A stretch of 25,065 bases of DNA from an uncultured Clostridium sp. (GTDB taxonomy: Bacteria; Bacillota; Clostridia; Clostridiales; Clostridiaceae), in assembly GCA_937927335.1 (NCBI GenBank), contig CALBDU010000057.1, positions 1 through 25,065 on the forward strand, given 5' to 3'. The notes below the pieces were generated by a model. It searched no databases, was not told the DNA's origin, and was given only the letters and a program-made list of their open reading frames with translations. The position numbers were made by a program, and so were the translations under genes. Of this stretch, positions 1-8,114 are shown piece by piece. Position 1 is the first letter of the stretch; each line of letters begins with the position of its first letter.

Positions 1-229
1 TTGAGGTTGTGGTTTTTCCTTCTCCGGCAGGAGTTGGATTTATTGCTGTTACCAGCACCAGCTTTGCATTTTTCCCTTTAGTGGTATTTAGAAGATTGTA
101 ATCCACTTTGGCCTTATACTTGCCATAAAGCTCAATATCATCCTCAACCAGTCCTATTTTTGCAGCTATCTCCCTTATATCCTTAAGGGATGCTTCCTGC
201 GCTATTTCGATATCACTTTTAAAATTCAT
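1..229 (-). CDS. fhs: Formate-tetrahydrofolate ligase, N-terminal part (runs off the left edge)
   Basis: Only the first 76 codons are in the window. The enzyme joins formate to tetrahydrofolate using ATP and makes 10-formyl-THF for purine synthesis and, in acetogens, for the methyl branch of the Wood-Ljungdahl pathway. The visible N-terminus has the family opening (SDIEIAQEA, residues 5-13), the ELYGKYKAKV segment (residues 33-42) and the P-loop-like stretch TPAGEGKTTT (residues 66-75) that binds the nucleotide. The ATG at 227-229 is preceded by GAGGGG with a five-base spacer. The gene lies downstream of the glycosylation operon but is separated from it by a terminator, so it probably has its own promoter in 230-330. 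The sequence does not show whether this is an acetogen. Confidence 0.95.
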   Translation of the reverse strand, partial: MNFKSDIEIAQEASLKDIREIAAKIGLVEDDIELYGKYKAKVDYNLLNTTKGKNAKLVLVTAINPTPAGEGKTTTS

Positions 230-253
230 CTTTTCCCCTCCATATTCCATTAT

Positions 254-270
254 ATAGAACTGCGTTCTAT
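254..270. promoter_or_regulatory. Perfect inverted repeat in the fhs leader
   Basis: Two 7-bp arms, atagaac and gttctat, surround a 3-bp centre, 25 bp upstream of the fhs start. The repeat overlaps a TATAAT hexamer on the minus strand (249-254), so a protein bound here could block transcription. It resembles the GAAC/GTTC arms of a LexA box, but the spacer is 3 bp rather than 4. Its function is unknown. Confidence 0.35.
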
Positions 271-330
271 TTTCTCTATAGTATATATTCAACACAAAAT
301 TAATTATTCCTCCTTAAAAATAAAATTTTT

Positions 331-359
331 TTAAAAATAAAAGCACCGTTAATAGGTGC
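331..359 (-). terminator. Rho-independent terminator of the glycosylation operon
   Basis: On the minus strand a GCACC/GGTGC stem with a 7-nt loop (343-359) is followed by TTTTATTTTT. It starts a few bases after the stop codon of the GT39 gene and isolates fhs from that operon. The stem is short (5 bp). Confidence 0.7.
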
Positions 360-365
360 CTTTGG

Positions 366-2534
366 TTATTTTATACTATTTTTTAAGTCATATAGCTGTA
401 CGGAATTCCTTCCTTCAAAACCCAGTGCCTTGTTATTGCTTGTAGTAGTTGAGCTGCTTGTGGTGCCTGACCACTGGCTTTCAGAAACCGCCGTTCCATT
501 TTTCTGGATCCAGCTGGTTATTTCATTGTTTCCACCTCCGCCTATGCCGCCATTAATTATAGCATATCTTATTTCACCATCTTTTACTTTCTGTTTAAAT
601 TCATCAAGAGTCAGGATATTATCTGAACCACTGAAGCCTCCCAGGGTCATTACTGATTCGCCATAATTCAATATAATCTCTGTAGCATAGCTGTTGGCTG
701 AAGGCACCGCTACCAAATACTTTTCAGTAGTTTTATTTGCTTTAAGGTATTCCACGAGCTTTGCAGTACTGGTACTTTGCCCCAAATTCATTCCGCCCAT
801 GTTCCCCATGCCGCTGCTCTTAAGCAGGCTCAACCCTGCAGCTGGAAATGTACCTGAAGATTTGTAAAATATAGCTGTTCCCGACCATATAGCAGGAGCT
901 GCCAGCAAGGCTGCGAGAGCAAGTGATACAAAAGCCTTCCTGGCTTTGATAAATTTCTCTTCCCTGTTTTCATACTCTGCTTTTTCACTGATAAATTTCA
1001 GTGCTATAAGGGCTAGTGAAGATCCAAAGCATAGAACTGCTACTGCAATCATAAGATATTTAACAAAAGCTGCCGTATTATAATTATAGGACAAAATCAA
1101 TAGCTGAACTGCCGCAGTCAAGCTTAAGCCTGCAGGAAGGAGCCAGGATTTCCAGCCTTTTTCCTTATACAACTCCCACATGGAAGCCAGTCCGATACCT
1201 GCCAATGCAGCAATTGGTGCTGCCATCATGGTTAAATAGTATGGATGGAATAAACCTGTAGTATAACTAAAGTATACAAATTCAGGTATAAGCCAAGTGA
1301 TAAACAGCAATAGTGACTGCTTTTTCTTAGTATCAAATTTCAGTGTAATTTTTTCCTTAATTGCTGCTGCCAGGAAGCCGATTATAGCAAGGGGGAACAT
1401 CCAAATTATCTGGTCAGAAAGGCTATTGTTTAAGAATAGCCTTATAATGCTGGATGTTTCATTACCGCCAAAGGTGCCTGCCCCTCCGCCATTTTTATTC
1501 ATGCCTCCAACCTGCCTTCCACCGTCAGTGCCCAGAGCCCCGTTTGGTCTGTTTCCGTCATCAGGTCTTGTAAAGCCCTCACCTTGAGTACCGCTGCCGT
1601 CGGGAGGAGGCCCACCGTTACCATTGTTTGGTGGTGTTGTATTGGCATTATTTGCAGCACTGGTGGCTGCATCACCAGATTTTCTTGTGCTGGTACTATC
1701 AATATTTCGCTGCTGTCTTGCCCCGGTTTTTGATGAACTGAGCCCTAGCCTTTCAAGCCCGTTATGTCCTATAATCAACTCAATTACTGAATTATTTGTG
1801 CTGCTTCCTACATATGGCCTGCTGCCTGAGGGAACCAGATCCACAATAACTGCCCAGGAGAATGAAACCATCATCAAAATGGCTGTCCCAGCAATAAGAT
1901 GAATTATCCTCCTTTTAATTGGTGCTGCAGATGATAAAAGATATACAACATAAATGGCTGGCAATATCATATAAGCCTGAAGCATTTTTATATTAAAACC
2001 CAAGCCTACAAGAACCATAGAAACTATGAGCCATTTAAGCTTTCCATTTTCCGCTGCAATGGATAAAGCCCAGCATGCAAATAGAAGAGTCATCACCAGA
2101 AGATTATCTATGGTATTATTTCTGCTTACTGCCACAAAAACAGGTGTTACACTTAAAATAAGTGCTGATGTCAATGCAGGTACAGTGCCGAAGGATCTTT
2201 TTACAATTCTGTAAAGCACCCATACAGATATTACTCCTGCAATGGCCTGAGGAAGCAGTATGCTCCAGCTGCTAAAGCCGAATACTCTGGCTGACAGCGC
2301 TTGAATCCAAAAGCCAAGGGGTGGTTTATCTATTGATACAAAGCCCGAAGGATCAAAAGCCACAAAGAAAAAATTGTTCCAGCTCATGGTCATGCTTTTA
2401 ACCCCTGCCCCATAATAGGAATTTGCATAACCCTCAATGCCTAAGTTTGCTATATTCAATACCGCTGATAGTGCTAAAATTAAAATTAATATATATTGTT
2501 CCTTTTTTAAGGATTTTAAGCCGAATTTATTCAT
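366..2534 (-). CDS. GT39 family (PMT/ArnT-like) membrane glycosyltransferase, YkcB type
   Basis: This is a polytopic membrane enzyme predicted to move a sugar from undecaprenyl phosphate to an acceptor outside the cell. The N-terminal signature YYGAGVKSM (42-50, counted from the first ATG), FDPSGFVSIDKPPLG (62-76) and the repeated hydrophobic segments match the YkcB group of GT39, with acidic residues D63 and D71 in the first outer loop. A long Gly/Asn/Pro-rich, probably extracellular loop runs from about 266 to 362. After the last membrane segment (about residue 560) comes a soluble C-terminal domain rich in Gly and Ser. The ATG at 2534 is chosen because GGGGG lies 8 nt upstream; the ATG at 2540 would leave only 2 nt. 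The ribosome binding site overlaps the GtrA stop codon, so translation is probably coupled. The sugar and acceptor are unknown. Confidence 0.88.
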   Translation of the reverse strand: MNKFGLKSLKKEQYILILILALSAVLNIANLGIEGYANSYYGAGVKSMTMSWNNFFFVAFDPSGFVSIDKPPLGFWIQALSARVFGFSSWSILLPQAIAGVISVWVLYRIVKRSFGTVPALTSALILSVTPVFVAVSRNNTIDNLLVMTLLFACWALSIAAENGKLKWLIVSMVLVGLGFNIKMLQAYMILPAIYVVYLLSSAAPIKRRIIHLIAGTAILMMVSFSWAVIVDLVPSGSRPYVGSSTNNSVIELIIGHNGLERLGLSSSKTGARQQRNIDSTSTRKSGDAATSAANNANTTPPNNGNGGPPPDGSGTQGEGFTRPDDGNRPNGALGTDGGRQVGGMNKNGGGAGTFGGNETSSIIRLFLNNSLSDQIIWMFPLAIIGFLAAAIKEKITLKFDTKKKQSLLLFITWLIPEFVYFSYTTGLFHPYYLTMMAAPIAALAGIGLASMWELYKEKGWKSWLLPAGLSLTAAVQLLILSYNYNTAAFVKYLMIAVAVLCFGSSLALIALKFISEKAEYENREEKFIKARKAFVSLALAALLAAPAIWSGTAIFYKSSGTFPAAGLSLLKSSGMGNMGGMNLGQSTSTAKLVEYLKANKTTEKYLVAVPSANSYATEIILNYGESVMTLGGFSGSDNILTLDEFKQKVKDGEIRYAIINGGIGGGGNNEITSWIQKNGTAVSESQWSGTTSSSTTTSNNKALGFEGRNSVQLYDLKNSIK

Positions 2535-2546
2535 TTTCATCTCCCC

Positions 2547-2966
2547 CTAGTAAAATACCCAGAATCTATATAAAATAAAATTTGTGATCTGTGAAGCAAA
2601 TGTTGCTATTATTTTGCTGATGTATAAATTAATATTTATGCTTTGAACAAGAATTTTCATGGAAATCATAGTTACGCAAAAAGTAACTAAATTAACCATA
2701 ACAAATTGGATAAATTCCATCACTTGGTTTTTATCGGAATGTTTTTTCCCAAAAGTCCAATTCCTGTTTAATATGAAGCTGTTCATGATACCAAATCCGT
2801 ATCCAGCTGCCTGACTGTCCATATATCCCATCCCGAGAACCTCATGGGATAGAGTGAATACTAAAAAATCAATGAAGGTATTTAAAGCACCCACTGCAGA
2901 AAACCTGCTTAGACGCCTTAACTTTCCACAAAATATATGACTTACGGTATTAGCTGCCCACCGCAT
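2547..2966 (-). CDS. GtrA family membrane protein (putative lipid-linked sugar flippase)
   Basis: A 139-residue protein with about four hydrophobic segments and the GtrA family pattern: FSAVGALNTFIDF near residues 22-34, a GFGIMNSFILNRNWTF motif near 57-72, and a C-terminal RFWVF. GtrA-like proteins are thought to flip undecaprenyl-phosphate sugars across the membrane between a GT2 synthase and an outer-face transferase. That is the order of genes here. The start overlaps the last 17 nt of the GT2 gene, with AGGG 9 nt before the ATG, which indicates translational coupling. The flippase role is family knowledge and inference; only the membrane pattern and the context are visible here. Confidence 0.88.
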   Translation of the reverse strand: MRWAANTVSHIFCGKLRRLSRFSAVGALNTFIDFLVFTLSHEVLGMGYMDSQAAGYGFGIMNSFILNRNWTFGKKHSDKNQVMEFIQFVMVNLVTFCVTMISMKILVQSININLYISKIIATFASQITNFILYRFWVFY

Positions 2967-3915
2967 ACTTATCTGCCCTATTGCAATTTATTCTGCTTTC
3001 AACTATATATAAAGGTCGTCCCTTGCTCTCGTCAAAAATTCTTCCAATATATTCACCCATAATTCCAATACTGCAAAAAACCAACCCAAACATTATCATA
3101 TTAATTGATAAAAACATACTTAGGTTCAATGTAAATACCCCATTTATAATGTCCTTTATCAAGGTAAACAGAAATGCCGCTCCTCCAGTCAATGCTGAAA
3201 ATATACCGAAATATCCGGCCCACACCAGTGGTCTGGATGAAAATGAGGTGATTCCATCCATGGCCAGCTTAATCATTTTTCTAAAAGGATATTTTGTTTC
3301 CCCTGCAAACCGTCCCTGCCTGGAAAATTCTACAAAGGTTTGCTTATAGCCTACCCAGCTCACCAACCCCCTAACATACCTGTTTTTTTCCGGCAGAGAA
3401 ATAAGCGTTTTGCAGACCTTTTTGTCCATAAGCCTGAAGTCTCCAGTATCCACCGGTATATCAGTATTGGTTATGCTTCTTAGTATTCTGTAGTATGCAG
3501 CTGCTGAAAATTTCTTAAAGGCAGTTTCATCTTCTCTGCTTATTCGCTTTCCGTAAACTACTTCATAGCCTTCCTTCCATTTTTCCATCATCTTCACAAT
3601 TACCTCCGGCGGGTCCTGGAGGTCTGCATCTATTACTACTACCGCCTGGCCTGCAGCTGCTTCCATACCTGCTGAAATTGCAGCCTGATGGCCAAAATTT
3701 CTTGTAAAATTCAATAGGGTTACTTTATCATCCCTTTTACATATTCCTTCTATAATACATCTTGTGGAATCCATGCTTCCGTCATTAACGAATATTATTT
3801 CATAGGACTCCTTTGTGCAATCCATTACACTTTTAAGCCTCCTGTAGGTTTCATTAACCACAAGCTGTTCATTGTAAACCGGAACTACTATTGTACAAGT
3901 TATCCTGCTGTTCAA
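2950..3915 (-). CDS. GT2 family polyprenyl-phosphate sugar synthase (GtrB/DPM1-like, YkcC type)
   Basis: A 321-residue enzyme with an N-terminal GT-A domain and two C-terminal membrane segments (about 234-256 and 267-290), the layout of bacterial GtrB/YkcC. Visible motifs are VPVYNE (11-16), VNDGSMDST (43-51) and the metal- and sugar-binding DADLQDPPE (96-104). It should transfer a sugar from a nucleotide sugar to undecaprenyl phosphate on the inner face of the membrane. It starts at TTG (3913-3915), with AGAGGTGAT seven bases upstream; no ATG is available. It is the first gene of the operon with GtrA and GT39. The nucleotide sugar used cannot be read from the sequence. Confidence 0.92.
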   Translation of the reverse strand: MNSRITCTIVVPVYNEQLVVNETYRRLKSVMDCTKESYEIIFVNDGSMDSTRCIIEGICKRDDKVTLLNFTRNFGHQAAISAGMEAAAGQAVVVIDADLQDPPEVIVKMMEKWKEGYEVVYGKRISREDETAFKKFSAAAYYRILRSITNTDIPVDTGDFRLMDKKVCKTLISLPEKNRYVRGLVSWVGYKQTFVEFSRQGRFAGETKYPFRKMIKLAMDGITSFSSRPLVWAGYFGIFSALTGGAAFLFTLIKDIINGVFTLNLSMFLSINMIMFGLVFCSIGIMGEYIGRIFDESKGRPLYIVESRINCNRADKYAVGS

Positions 3916-3959
3916 TTAGATCACCTCTTTACTATTTTCTAATTTTATCTTACCTTGCA

Positions 3960-4002
3960 ATTACTGCACTAAAGTCTGATTTGTTTGTGAACATTATGTG
4001 AT
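3960..4002 (-). promoter_or_regulatory. Promoter region of the glycosylation operon with response-regulator-type direct repeat
   Basis: On the minus strand there is ATCACA, 5 nt, TTCACA (4002 to 3986), then exactly 20 nt, then AGTAAT (3965-3960) as a possible -10 box. The 11-bp period is typical of OmpR-family binding sites, and there is no good -35 box, as expected of an activator-dependent promoter. The region upstream of the adjacent response regulator has the same arrangement. The match was found by eye and its activity is inferred. Confidence 0.5.
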
Positions 4003-4004
4003 TT

Positions 4005-4029
4005 AAAAAAGCCGGCAAATTGCCGGCTT
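4005..4029 (-). terminator. Rho-independent terminator of the two-component operon
   Basis: On the minus strand the stem AAGCCGGCA/TGCCGGCTT (9 bp, 3-nt loop) is followed by TTTTTT. The TAA stop codon of the histidine kinase (4028-4030) overlaps the foot of the hairpin. The terminator separates the kinase gene from the glycosylation operon, so that operon needs its own promoter. Confidence 0.9.
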
Positions 4030-5422
4030 ACTGGTATACTGGATATTTAATTATAAAGCTTACTCCATTTTCTCTGTTTACAGCCTTAATTTCGCCTTTG
4101 TAAAAATCGATGATTTTCTTTGATATGGCAAGTCCAAGGCCAAAATTACCTGTTTTATCCTTGTATAAATTGTCAAATATTTTATCGATGCTTTCACTTT
4201 TTATGTTAGGGCCATCGTTGAAAATTTCAATTTCTGCATAGTTTCCGGACCTTTTTAAGGTAACCTTCATATTTTCTTTTGCATATCTCAAGCCATTATC
4301 CAGGATGTTTTCTAAAGAAACCTGAATTTTATCAACATTGCCATAGGTACTTAAATCATTTATATCCAGTTCCCAATGGACTTTATTATTAACAGTTTCA
4401 AACCTATCCACTATATGGATCAAAAGACTCTTTAAATTAACCTTGTCGTTGTCGCTGCTGTTCTCAAGCACATAGCTCAGTGTGTTGAGGTACAACAGGT
4501 GATTTATTTTTTTCTGCAGTCTTATAGCTTCATCTCTTATTATTTCAGCATTTTTTTCCATAGATTCCACATAAACGCCTTCCACAATGGCCTCTGCATG
4601 GCTCATTATAACCATCACCGGAGTTTTAAGATCATGTGATATGCTCTGCAGGAACATCTTCTCTTCCTTATCGGTACGTTTAAGCTCTTCCTGCATAATA
4701 TTCATTGAATAGGCCAGCCTTCCGATCTCATCCTCGCTAACAACCTCTATAGGCTGCTTCCAATCCTTTTGGGCAATTCTAACTGTATATTCCTCAAGTT
4801 CCTTCAAAGGCTTTGATATTCTGTTAGCCACTACTTTGGCTGTAATAAAGCCTATAATAATAAAAAACAAACCGATCAGCGCCATAAAATACAAATATGT
4901 GTTGTCCTGCAGTATAGGCAGGTAGGTTATAAGGTATTCCCGTTCAGTACTGGTGGTATCAGAAATTGAACTGATTACAAACAAAAATTTTACATTGCTG
5001 TAGGTTTTTTTAAACTGAACCTCGTTCATTTCGCCATCAGTTATAAATCCCGACATCCAGGTCTTTACATCAAATCCCTGCACATTTATCATTGCAGGGG
5101 GAAGATTGGCTGATTTCATTGGAGGCTCTGCCTTGCTGACCCTGCTGATGATAGTTTTATTATTGTTTGCATCAATTTTAACAATGAAGTAGTCTACACC
5201 CTTTAAATTTCTGTATTCATTGAATCTTGTAGACCCGTCATAGGTTTTATCCTTAAGCATTATATCGTGTGTAACCTTCAGATCCTGAATTTTTGAATTC
5301 TCATCAATTTTTCTGTAGGCCACCAAATATAGAACTGATATGCCAAATATGATTATTAATATCACTATAGTGAAGGTGGTCCATATCCTCATAGTTAATG
5401 ATTTGAATTTCAACTTTTTCAT
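4028..5422 (-). CDS. Sensor histidine kinase with HAMP domain
   Basis: A 464-residue membrane kinase. The order is: membrane segment 1 (about 13-35), an extracellular sensor region of about 140 residues (36-175), membrane segment 2 (about 176-197), HAMP (198-250), HisKA with the phosphorylated histidine in SISHDLKTP (H263), and a HATPase domain with the N-box around N372/N376 (ENILDN), G1 at DGP (403-405) and GLGLA (428-432). The start ATG overlaps the TGA stop of the response regulator (ATGA), so the two are translationally coupled. The sensor region is not one I recognise, and the signal is unknown. Its position next to cell-envelope glycosylation genes suggests that it senses envelope state or an envelope-active compound; that is inference. 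Confidence 0.95.
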   Translation of the reverse strand: MKKLKFKSLTMRIWTTFTIVILIIIFGISVLYLVAYRKIDENSKIQDLKVTHDIMLKDKTYDGSTRFNEYRNLKGVDYFIVKIDANNNKTIISRVSKAEPPMKSANLPPAMINVQGFDVKTWMSGFITDGEMNEVQFKKTYSNVKFLFVISSISDTTSTEREYLITYLPILQDNTYLYFMALIGLFFIIIGFITAKVVANRISKPLKELEEYTVRIAQKDWKQPIEVVSEDEIGRLAYSMNIMQEELKRTDKEEKMFLQSISHDLKTPVMVIMSHAEAIVEGVYVESMEKNAEIIRDEAIRLQKKINHLLYLNTLSYVLENSSDNDKVNLKSLLIHIVDRFETVNNKVHWELDINDLSTYGNVDKIQVSLENILDNGLRYAKENMKVTLKRSGNYAEIEIFNDGPNIKSESIDKIFDNLYKDKTGNFGLGLAISKKIIDFYKGEIKAVNRENGVSFIIKYPVYQ

Positions 5423-6099
5423 AGCTTTGGTACCAATTTATAACCATATCCGTAAACAGTATCGATACATAGCTTTTCCATCTTTTTTCTAAGCCTTCTT
5501 ATGGTGTCATCCACTACCCTGTCAGATCCAAAATAGTCGTCTCCCCATACATAATCAAGAATCTGTTCCCTGGCCACCAGGTTATTTTTATTTTCTACAA
5601 AATATATCAATAGCTCAAATTCCTTATTGGTGAGCTGAAGTTCTTTTTCCTCAAAATATACAGTTCTCTGCTTTTTGCTTATAATATATCCGGATATGTT
5701 AATTGTTTTATCCAGGAACTCCTCGTTCTCCTTGCCATATATCCTCTCAACCAGCTTGTTTGTTCTGATAATAAGCTCCCTTGGCAAAAAAGGTTTTGAA
5801 AGATAGTCATCACTGCCAAGCTCCAGGCCTACAACTCTATCCAACTCCTCATTTCTAGCAGACATGAATATTACAGGAGTTTTCTTATTGTTTTCCTTAA
5901 TTGCTTTAATTAACTGATAACCATCAATATCCGGCAGCATTATATCCAAAATCCATATATCAGGATTCTCTTTAATTTTTTCCAGGGCTGAGTTTCCGTT
6001 AAAAAATGTTGTTACCTCATAACCCTCTCTTTGCAGATATTTTTCAAGTAGAATATTTAAGCTCTTCTCATCTTCCACTAAATAAACCTTAGTCGGCAT
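5419..6099 (-). CDS. OmpR-family response regulator
   Basis: A 226-residue protein with a receiver domain (acidic pocket E9/D10, phosphorylated aspartate D52 in DIMLPDIDG, S80, K102 in SKPF) and a C-terminal winged-helix DNA-binding domain (about 128-226; the region around VVDDTIRRLRKKM is the recognition part). It starts at ATG with GAGGTGAT upstream. It is the first gene of a two-gene operon with the histidine kinase. A TTCACA direct repeat with an 11-bp period lies 75-91 bp upstream of its start codon, consistent with autoregulation, and a similar one lies in front of the GT2 gene. It is most likely a transcriptional activator for both. Confidence 0.96.
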   Translation of the reverse strand: MPTKVYLVEDEKSLNILLEKYLQREGYEVTTFFNGNSALEKIKENPDIWILDIMLPDIDGYQLIKAIKENNKKTPVIFMSARNEELDRVVGLELGSDDYLSKPFLPRELIIRTNKLVERIYGKENEEFLDKTINISGYIISKKQRTVYFEEKELQLTNKEFELLIYFVENKNNLVAREQILDYVWGDDYFGSDRVVDDTIRRLRKKMEKLCIDTVYGYGYKLVPKL

Positions 6100-6147
6100 T
6101 TTATCACCTCATGTTACTTTATATATCATAATATATAATAGCACAGG

Positions 6148-6190
6148 ATTATGGAATTTCTTTATATAAAATGTGTGAAGAAAATGTGAA
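6148..6190 (-). promoter_or_regulatory. Promoter region of the two-component operon with response-regulator-type direct repeat
   Basis: On the minus strand TTCACA, 5 nt, TTCACA (6190 to 6174) is a perfect direct repeat with an 11-bp period. CATAAT (6153-6148) follows after exactly 20 nt and matches five of six bases of a -10 box. The -35 position is occupied by the proximal repeat rather than TTGACA. The geometry is the same as upstream of the GT2 gene. Confidence 0.55.
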
Positions 6191-6222
6191 TTTTAACCCT
6201 GACCCCAAATAATCTGGAATAA

Positions 6223-6924
6223 TTAACGATGGACAACCTCTCCTCCTGCATAGACTATAGCTGCTTGAGCAATTACCTCCAGGGGATCTACAAAATTTCC
6301 ATGGAACTTAAAAATTTCATTAGCTGAAGAAAGTTCTGTACACCCAAGTATAAACACCGTGGCGCCCTTTTCCTTAAGCTCGTCCACCGCTTTTAAAAAT
6401 CCTCCAGTGCCAAGCTCAAAGTTGCTCTTTTTAATACCCTCGTAAATAAATTCCATAACATAGGCCTGATTTTCCAATGGTTTAACAACCTTTATACCAG
6501 CCTCATTAAAATACCAGTCATATATACCAGTACTTATGGTTCCATCTGTGGCAAGAAGCCCTACAGTGACATCCCTTCCAAACCTCCCTGCAATATAGTT
6601 CACCGTTTCCTCCAGCATATTTAAAAATGGAATATTTATAGCTGAACATATATCCTTGTAATAATAATGAGCAGTGTTGCAGCTCATTATCAGAAAATCG
6701 GCCCCACAGTTCTCCAGGCTCCTTGCGGATTTCACCATTTCCTTAAGAGGACTTTCCCCATTTGCTATAATGCTTCTGGTCCTGTCCGGAATGCTAGTAT
6801 TTGAGTCGATTAATATGTGTATATGTTCCTGATCCTTTTGAGCCTTGGTTTTAAGAGTTATTTTTCTAAACAGGTCTGCTGTGGCCAGCGGTCCCATGCC
6901 GCCTAAAATCCCTAGTGTTTTCAT
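6223..6924 (-). CDS. Aspartate/glutamate racemase family protein
   Basis: A 233-residue cofactor-independent racemase-type protein. The two catalytic cysteines expected of the family are present: C82 in MSCNTAH and C195 in LGCTELS. The N-terminal GILGGMGPLAT and the PDRT motif (46-49) are typical of the YgeA/RacX-like branch. An ATG ten codons further upstream (6954) is open, but the ATG at 6924 fits better: AAAGGAGAGG lies at the right distance and the family usually begins at MKTLGILGGMGP. The next gene upstream is a DmpA-type aminopeptidase 16 nt away, so the pair is probably cotranscribed and may process peptides containing D-amino acids. Substrate is not known; other members act on Asp, Glu or broader amino acids. 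Confidence 0.88.
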   Translation of the reverse strand: MKTLGILGGMGPLATADLFRKITLKTKAQKDQEHIHILIDSNTSIPDRTRSIIANGESPLKEMVKSARSLENCGADFLIMSCNTAHYYYKDICSAINIPFLNMLEETVNYIAGRFGRDVTVGLLATDGTISTGIYDWYFNEAGIKVVKPLENQAYVMEFIYEGIKKSNFELGTGGFLKAVDELKEKGATVFILGCTELSSANEIFKFHGNFVDPLEVIAQAAIVYAGGEVVHR

Positions 6925-6940
6925 TTCTCCCTCTCCTTTG

Positions 6941-7987
6941 TTAAAGCAGGTCATAAATATATTTGCTTAGAGTTTCCCTGAAATGACCTTTATAGCCATC
7001 TACCCTGCCGGCAGTAACCATAGAATTCAATACGGCCTCCTCACATGCTTCTGCCACAGCCCTGAAGGCCTTATCAATGACTTTATTTTCATTGATAACC
7101 TTCATTGTTATAATTTCATCCTCATCTGTAATTACATTAGCAATTGAAAAACCTATGATAATATCGCCGCTGCCGTGGCCAATATATGAGCCAGCTCTAG
7201 CTATGCCTACTGCAGGTCTTTTGCAAAGTCTTTTCAGCTGTCTGCTTGATAAAGGCAGGTCAGTTGCAATAATGATTAATATTGATCCCTTTTCAGGTTC
7301 CTTCTCTATAGCAAGCTTTTCTTCAATGGCCTTTCCTATGTTTTTACCATTTATGGTTAGATCCTCCAAAAGCCCGTGATTAGTCTGCACCAGTACTCCT
7401 ATGGTGTATTCCTGTCCTCCTGCCTCAATAACCCTGGATGCAGAGCCTATGCCTCCCTTTAGGTTATGGCAGGACATTCCCTTGCCGCCGCCTACATCTC
7501 CCTCGTCAAAATCCTCACAGGCATCTTCAATTGCCTTAAACACATGCTCCTTTTTAACTGCCCTGTTTTGGATGTTGTTCAGATAACTGTCGTTGCATTC
7601 CCCTATAATAGGATTAACTGAGCCCATTTCAACCTGATCCTTAATACACAAGTTTATCATGTACTCTGTTATAGCATCGTGGACCACGCCGATATTTAAA
7701 GTGTTTGTTAAAGCTATAGGCGTCTCCAGTGTACCCAGCTCATCAATTTGTACAAGTCCCTGCGTCTTGCCAAAACCATTTAAAACAAAGGATGCAGCAA
7801 TATATTTATTGGAAAAAATATTATTCTCAGACGGAAGTATCACAGTTACACCAGTCTTGTTATCCTGGTTGTCAATAGTGCAATGTCCCACCTTTACCCC
7901 CTTAACATCTGTGATTTTATTAAGTTTCCCCTTAGGCAGGCTTCCAATGTTCACACCGTAATCTTCAATTCTTTTTTGTTTCCCCAT
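6941..7987 (-). CDS. P1/DmpA family self-processing aminopeptidase (peptidase S58)
   Basis: A 348-residue N-terminal-nucleophile hydrolase related to DmpA (L-aminopeptidase/D-amidase) and BapA. Family segments visible are ITDVKGVKVGHCTI near the N-terminus, GGGKGMSCHNLKGGIGSASR in the middle, and GSILIIIATDLPLSSRQLKRL. The Gly-Ser pair in the last (about G234/S235) matches the autocleavage site, where Ser becomes the N-terminal nucleophile of the beta chain. The ATG at 7987 is preferred over the one at 8005 because AAGGGG lies 8 nt upstream, whereas 8005 has no ribosome binding site. The gene precedes the racemase in a likely operon. No signal peptide is seen, so the enzyme is probably cytoplasmic. 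Confidence 0.92.
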   Translation of the reverse strand: MGKQKRIEDYGVNIGSLPKGKLNKITDVKGVKVGHCTIDNQDNKTGVTVILPSENNIFSNKYIAASFVLNGFGKTQGLVQIDELGTLETPIALTNTLNIGVVHDAITEYMINLCIKDQVEMGSVNPIIGECNDSYLNNIQNRAVKKEHVFKAIEDACEDFDEGDVGGGKGMSCHNLKGGIGSASRVIEAGGQEYTIGVLVQTNHGLLEDLTINGKNIGKAIEEKLAIEKEPEKGSILIIIATDLPLSSRQLKRLCKRPAVGIARAGSYIGHGSGDIIIGFSIANVITDEDEIITMKVINENKVIDKAFRAVAEACEEAVLNSMVTAGRVDGYKGHFRETLSKYIYDLL

Positions 7988-8114
7988 TTTATATCCCCTT
8001 TTCATTAATAATTATTATCTATATTCGACATTTCTCTTAAATTCCCTTTAGCACATTTTCATAAAATAAATACAGGTGATTAATTAACAACTCCTGCTAC
8101 ATTCAAAGCAATTT

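Noticed and set aside
254..269. LexA/DinR box upstream of fhs
   Set aside because: The GAAC/GTTC arms are present but the spacer is 3 bp; the Firmicutes LexA box needs 4, and fhs is not an SOS gene.
230..314. Longer fhs start at an in-frame GTG behind an AAGGAGG sequence (302-314 region)
   Set aside because: The GTG is too far from that ribosome binding site, and the family N-terminus begins at the internal ATG, which has its own GAGGGG.
1297..1902. Plus-strand open frames inside the GT39 gene
   Set aside because: These are antisense to the Gly/Pro-rich loop; the biased codons of the real gene remove stops on the other strand.
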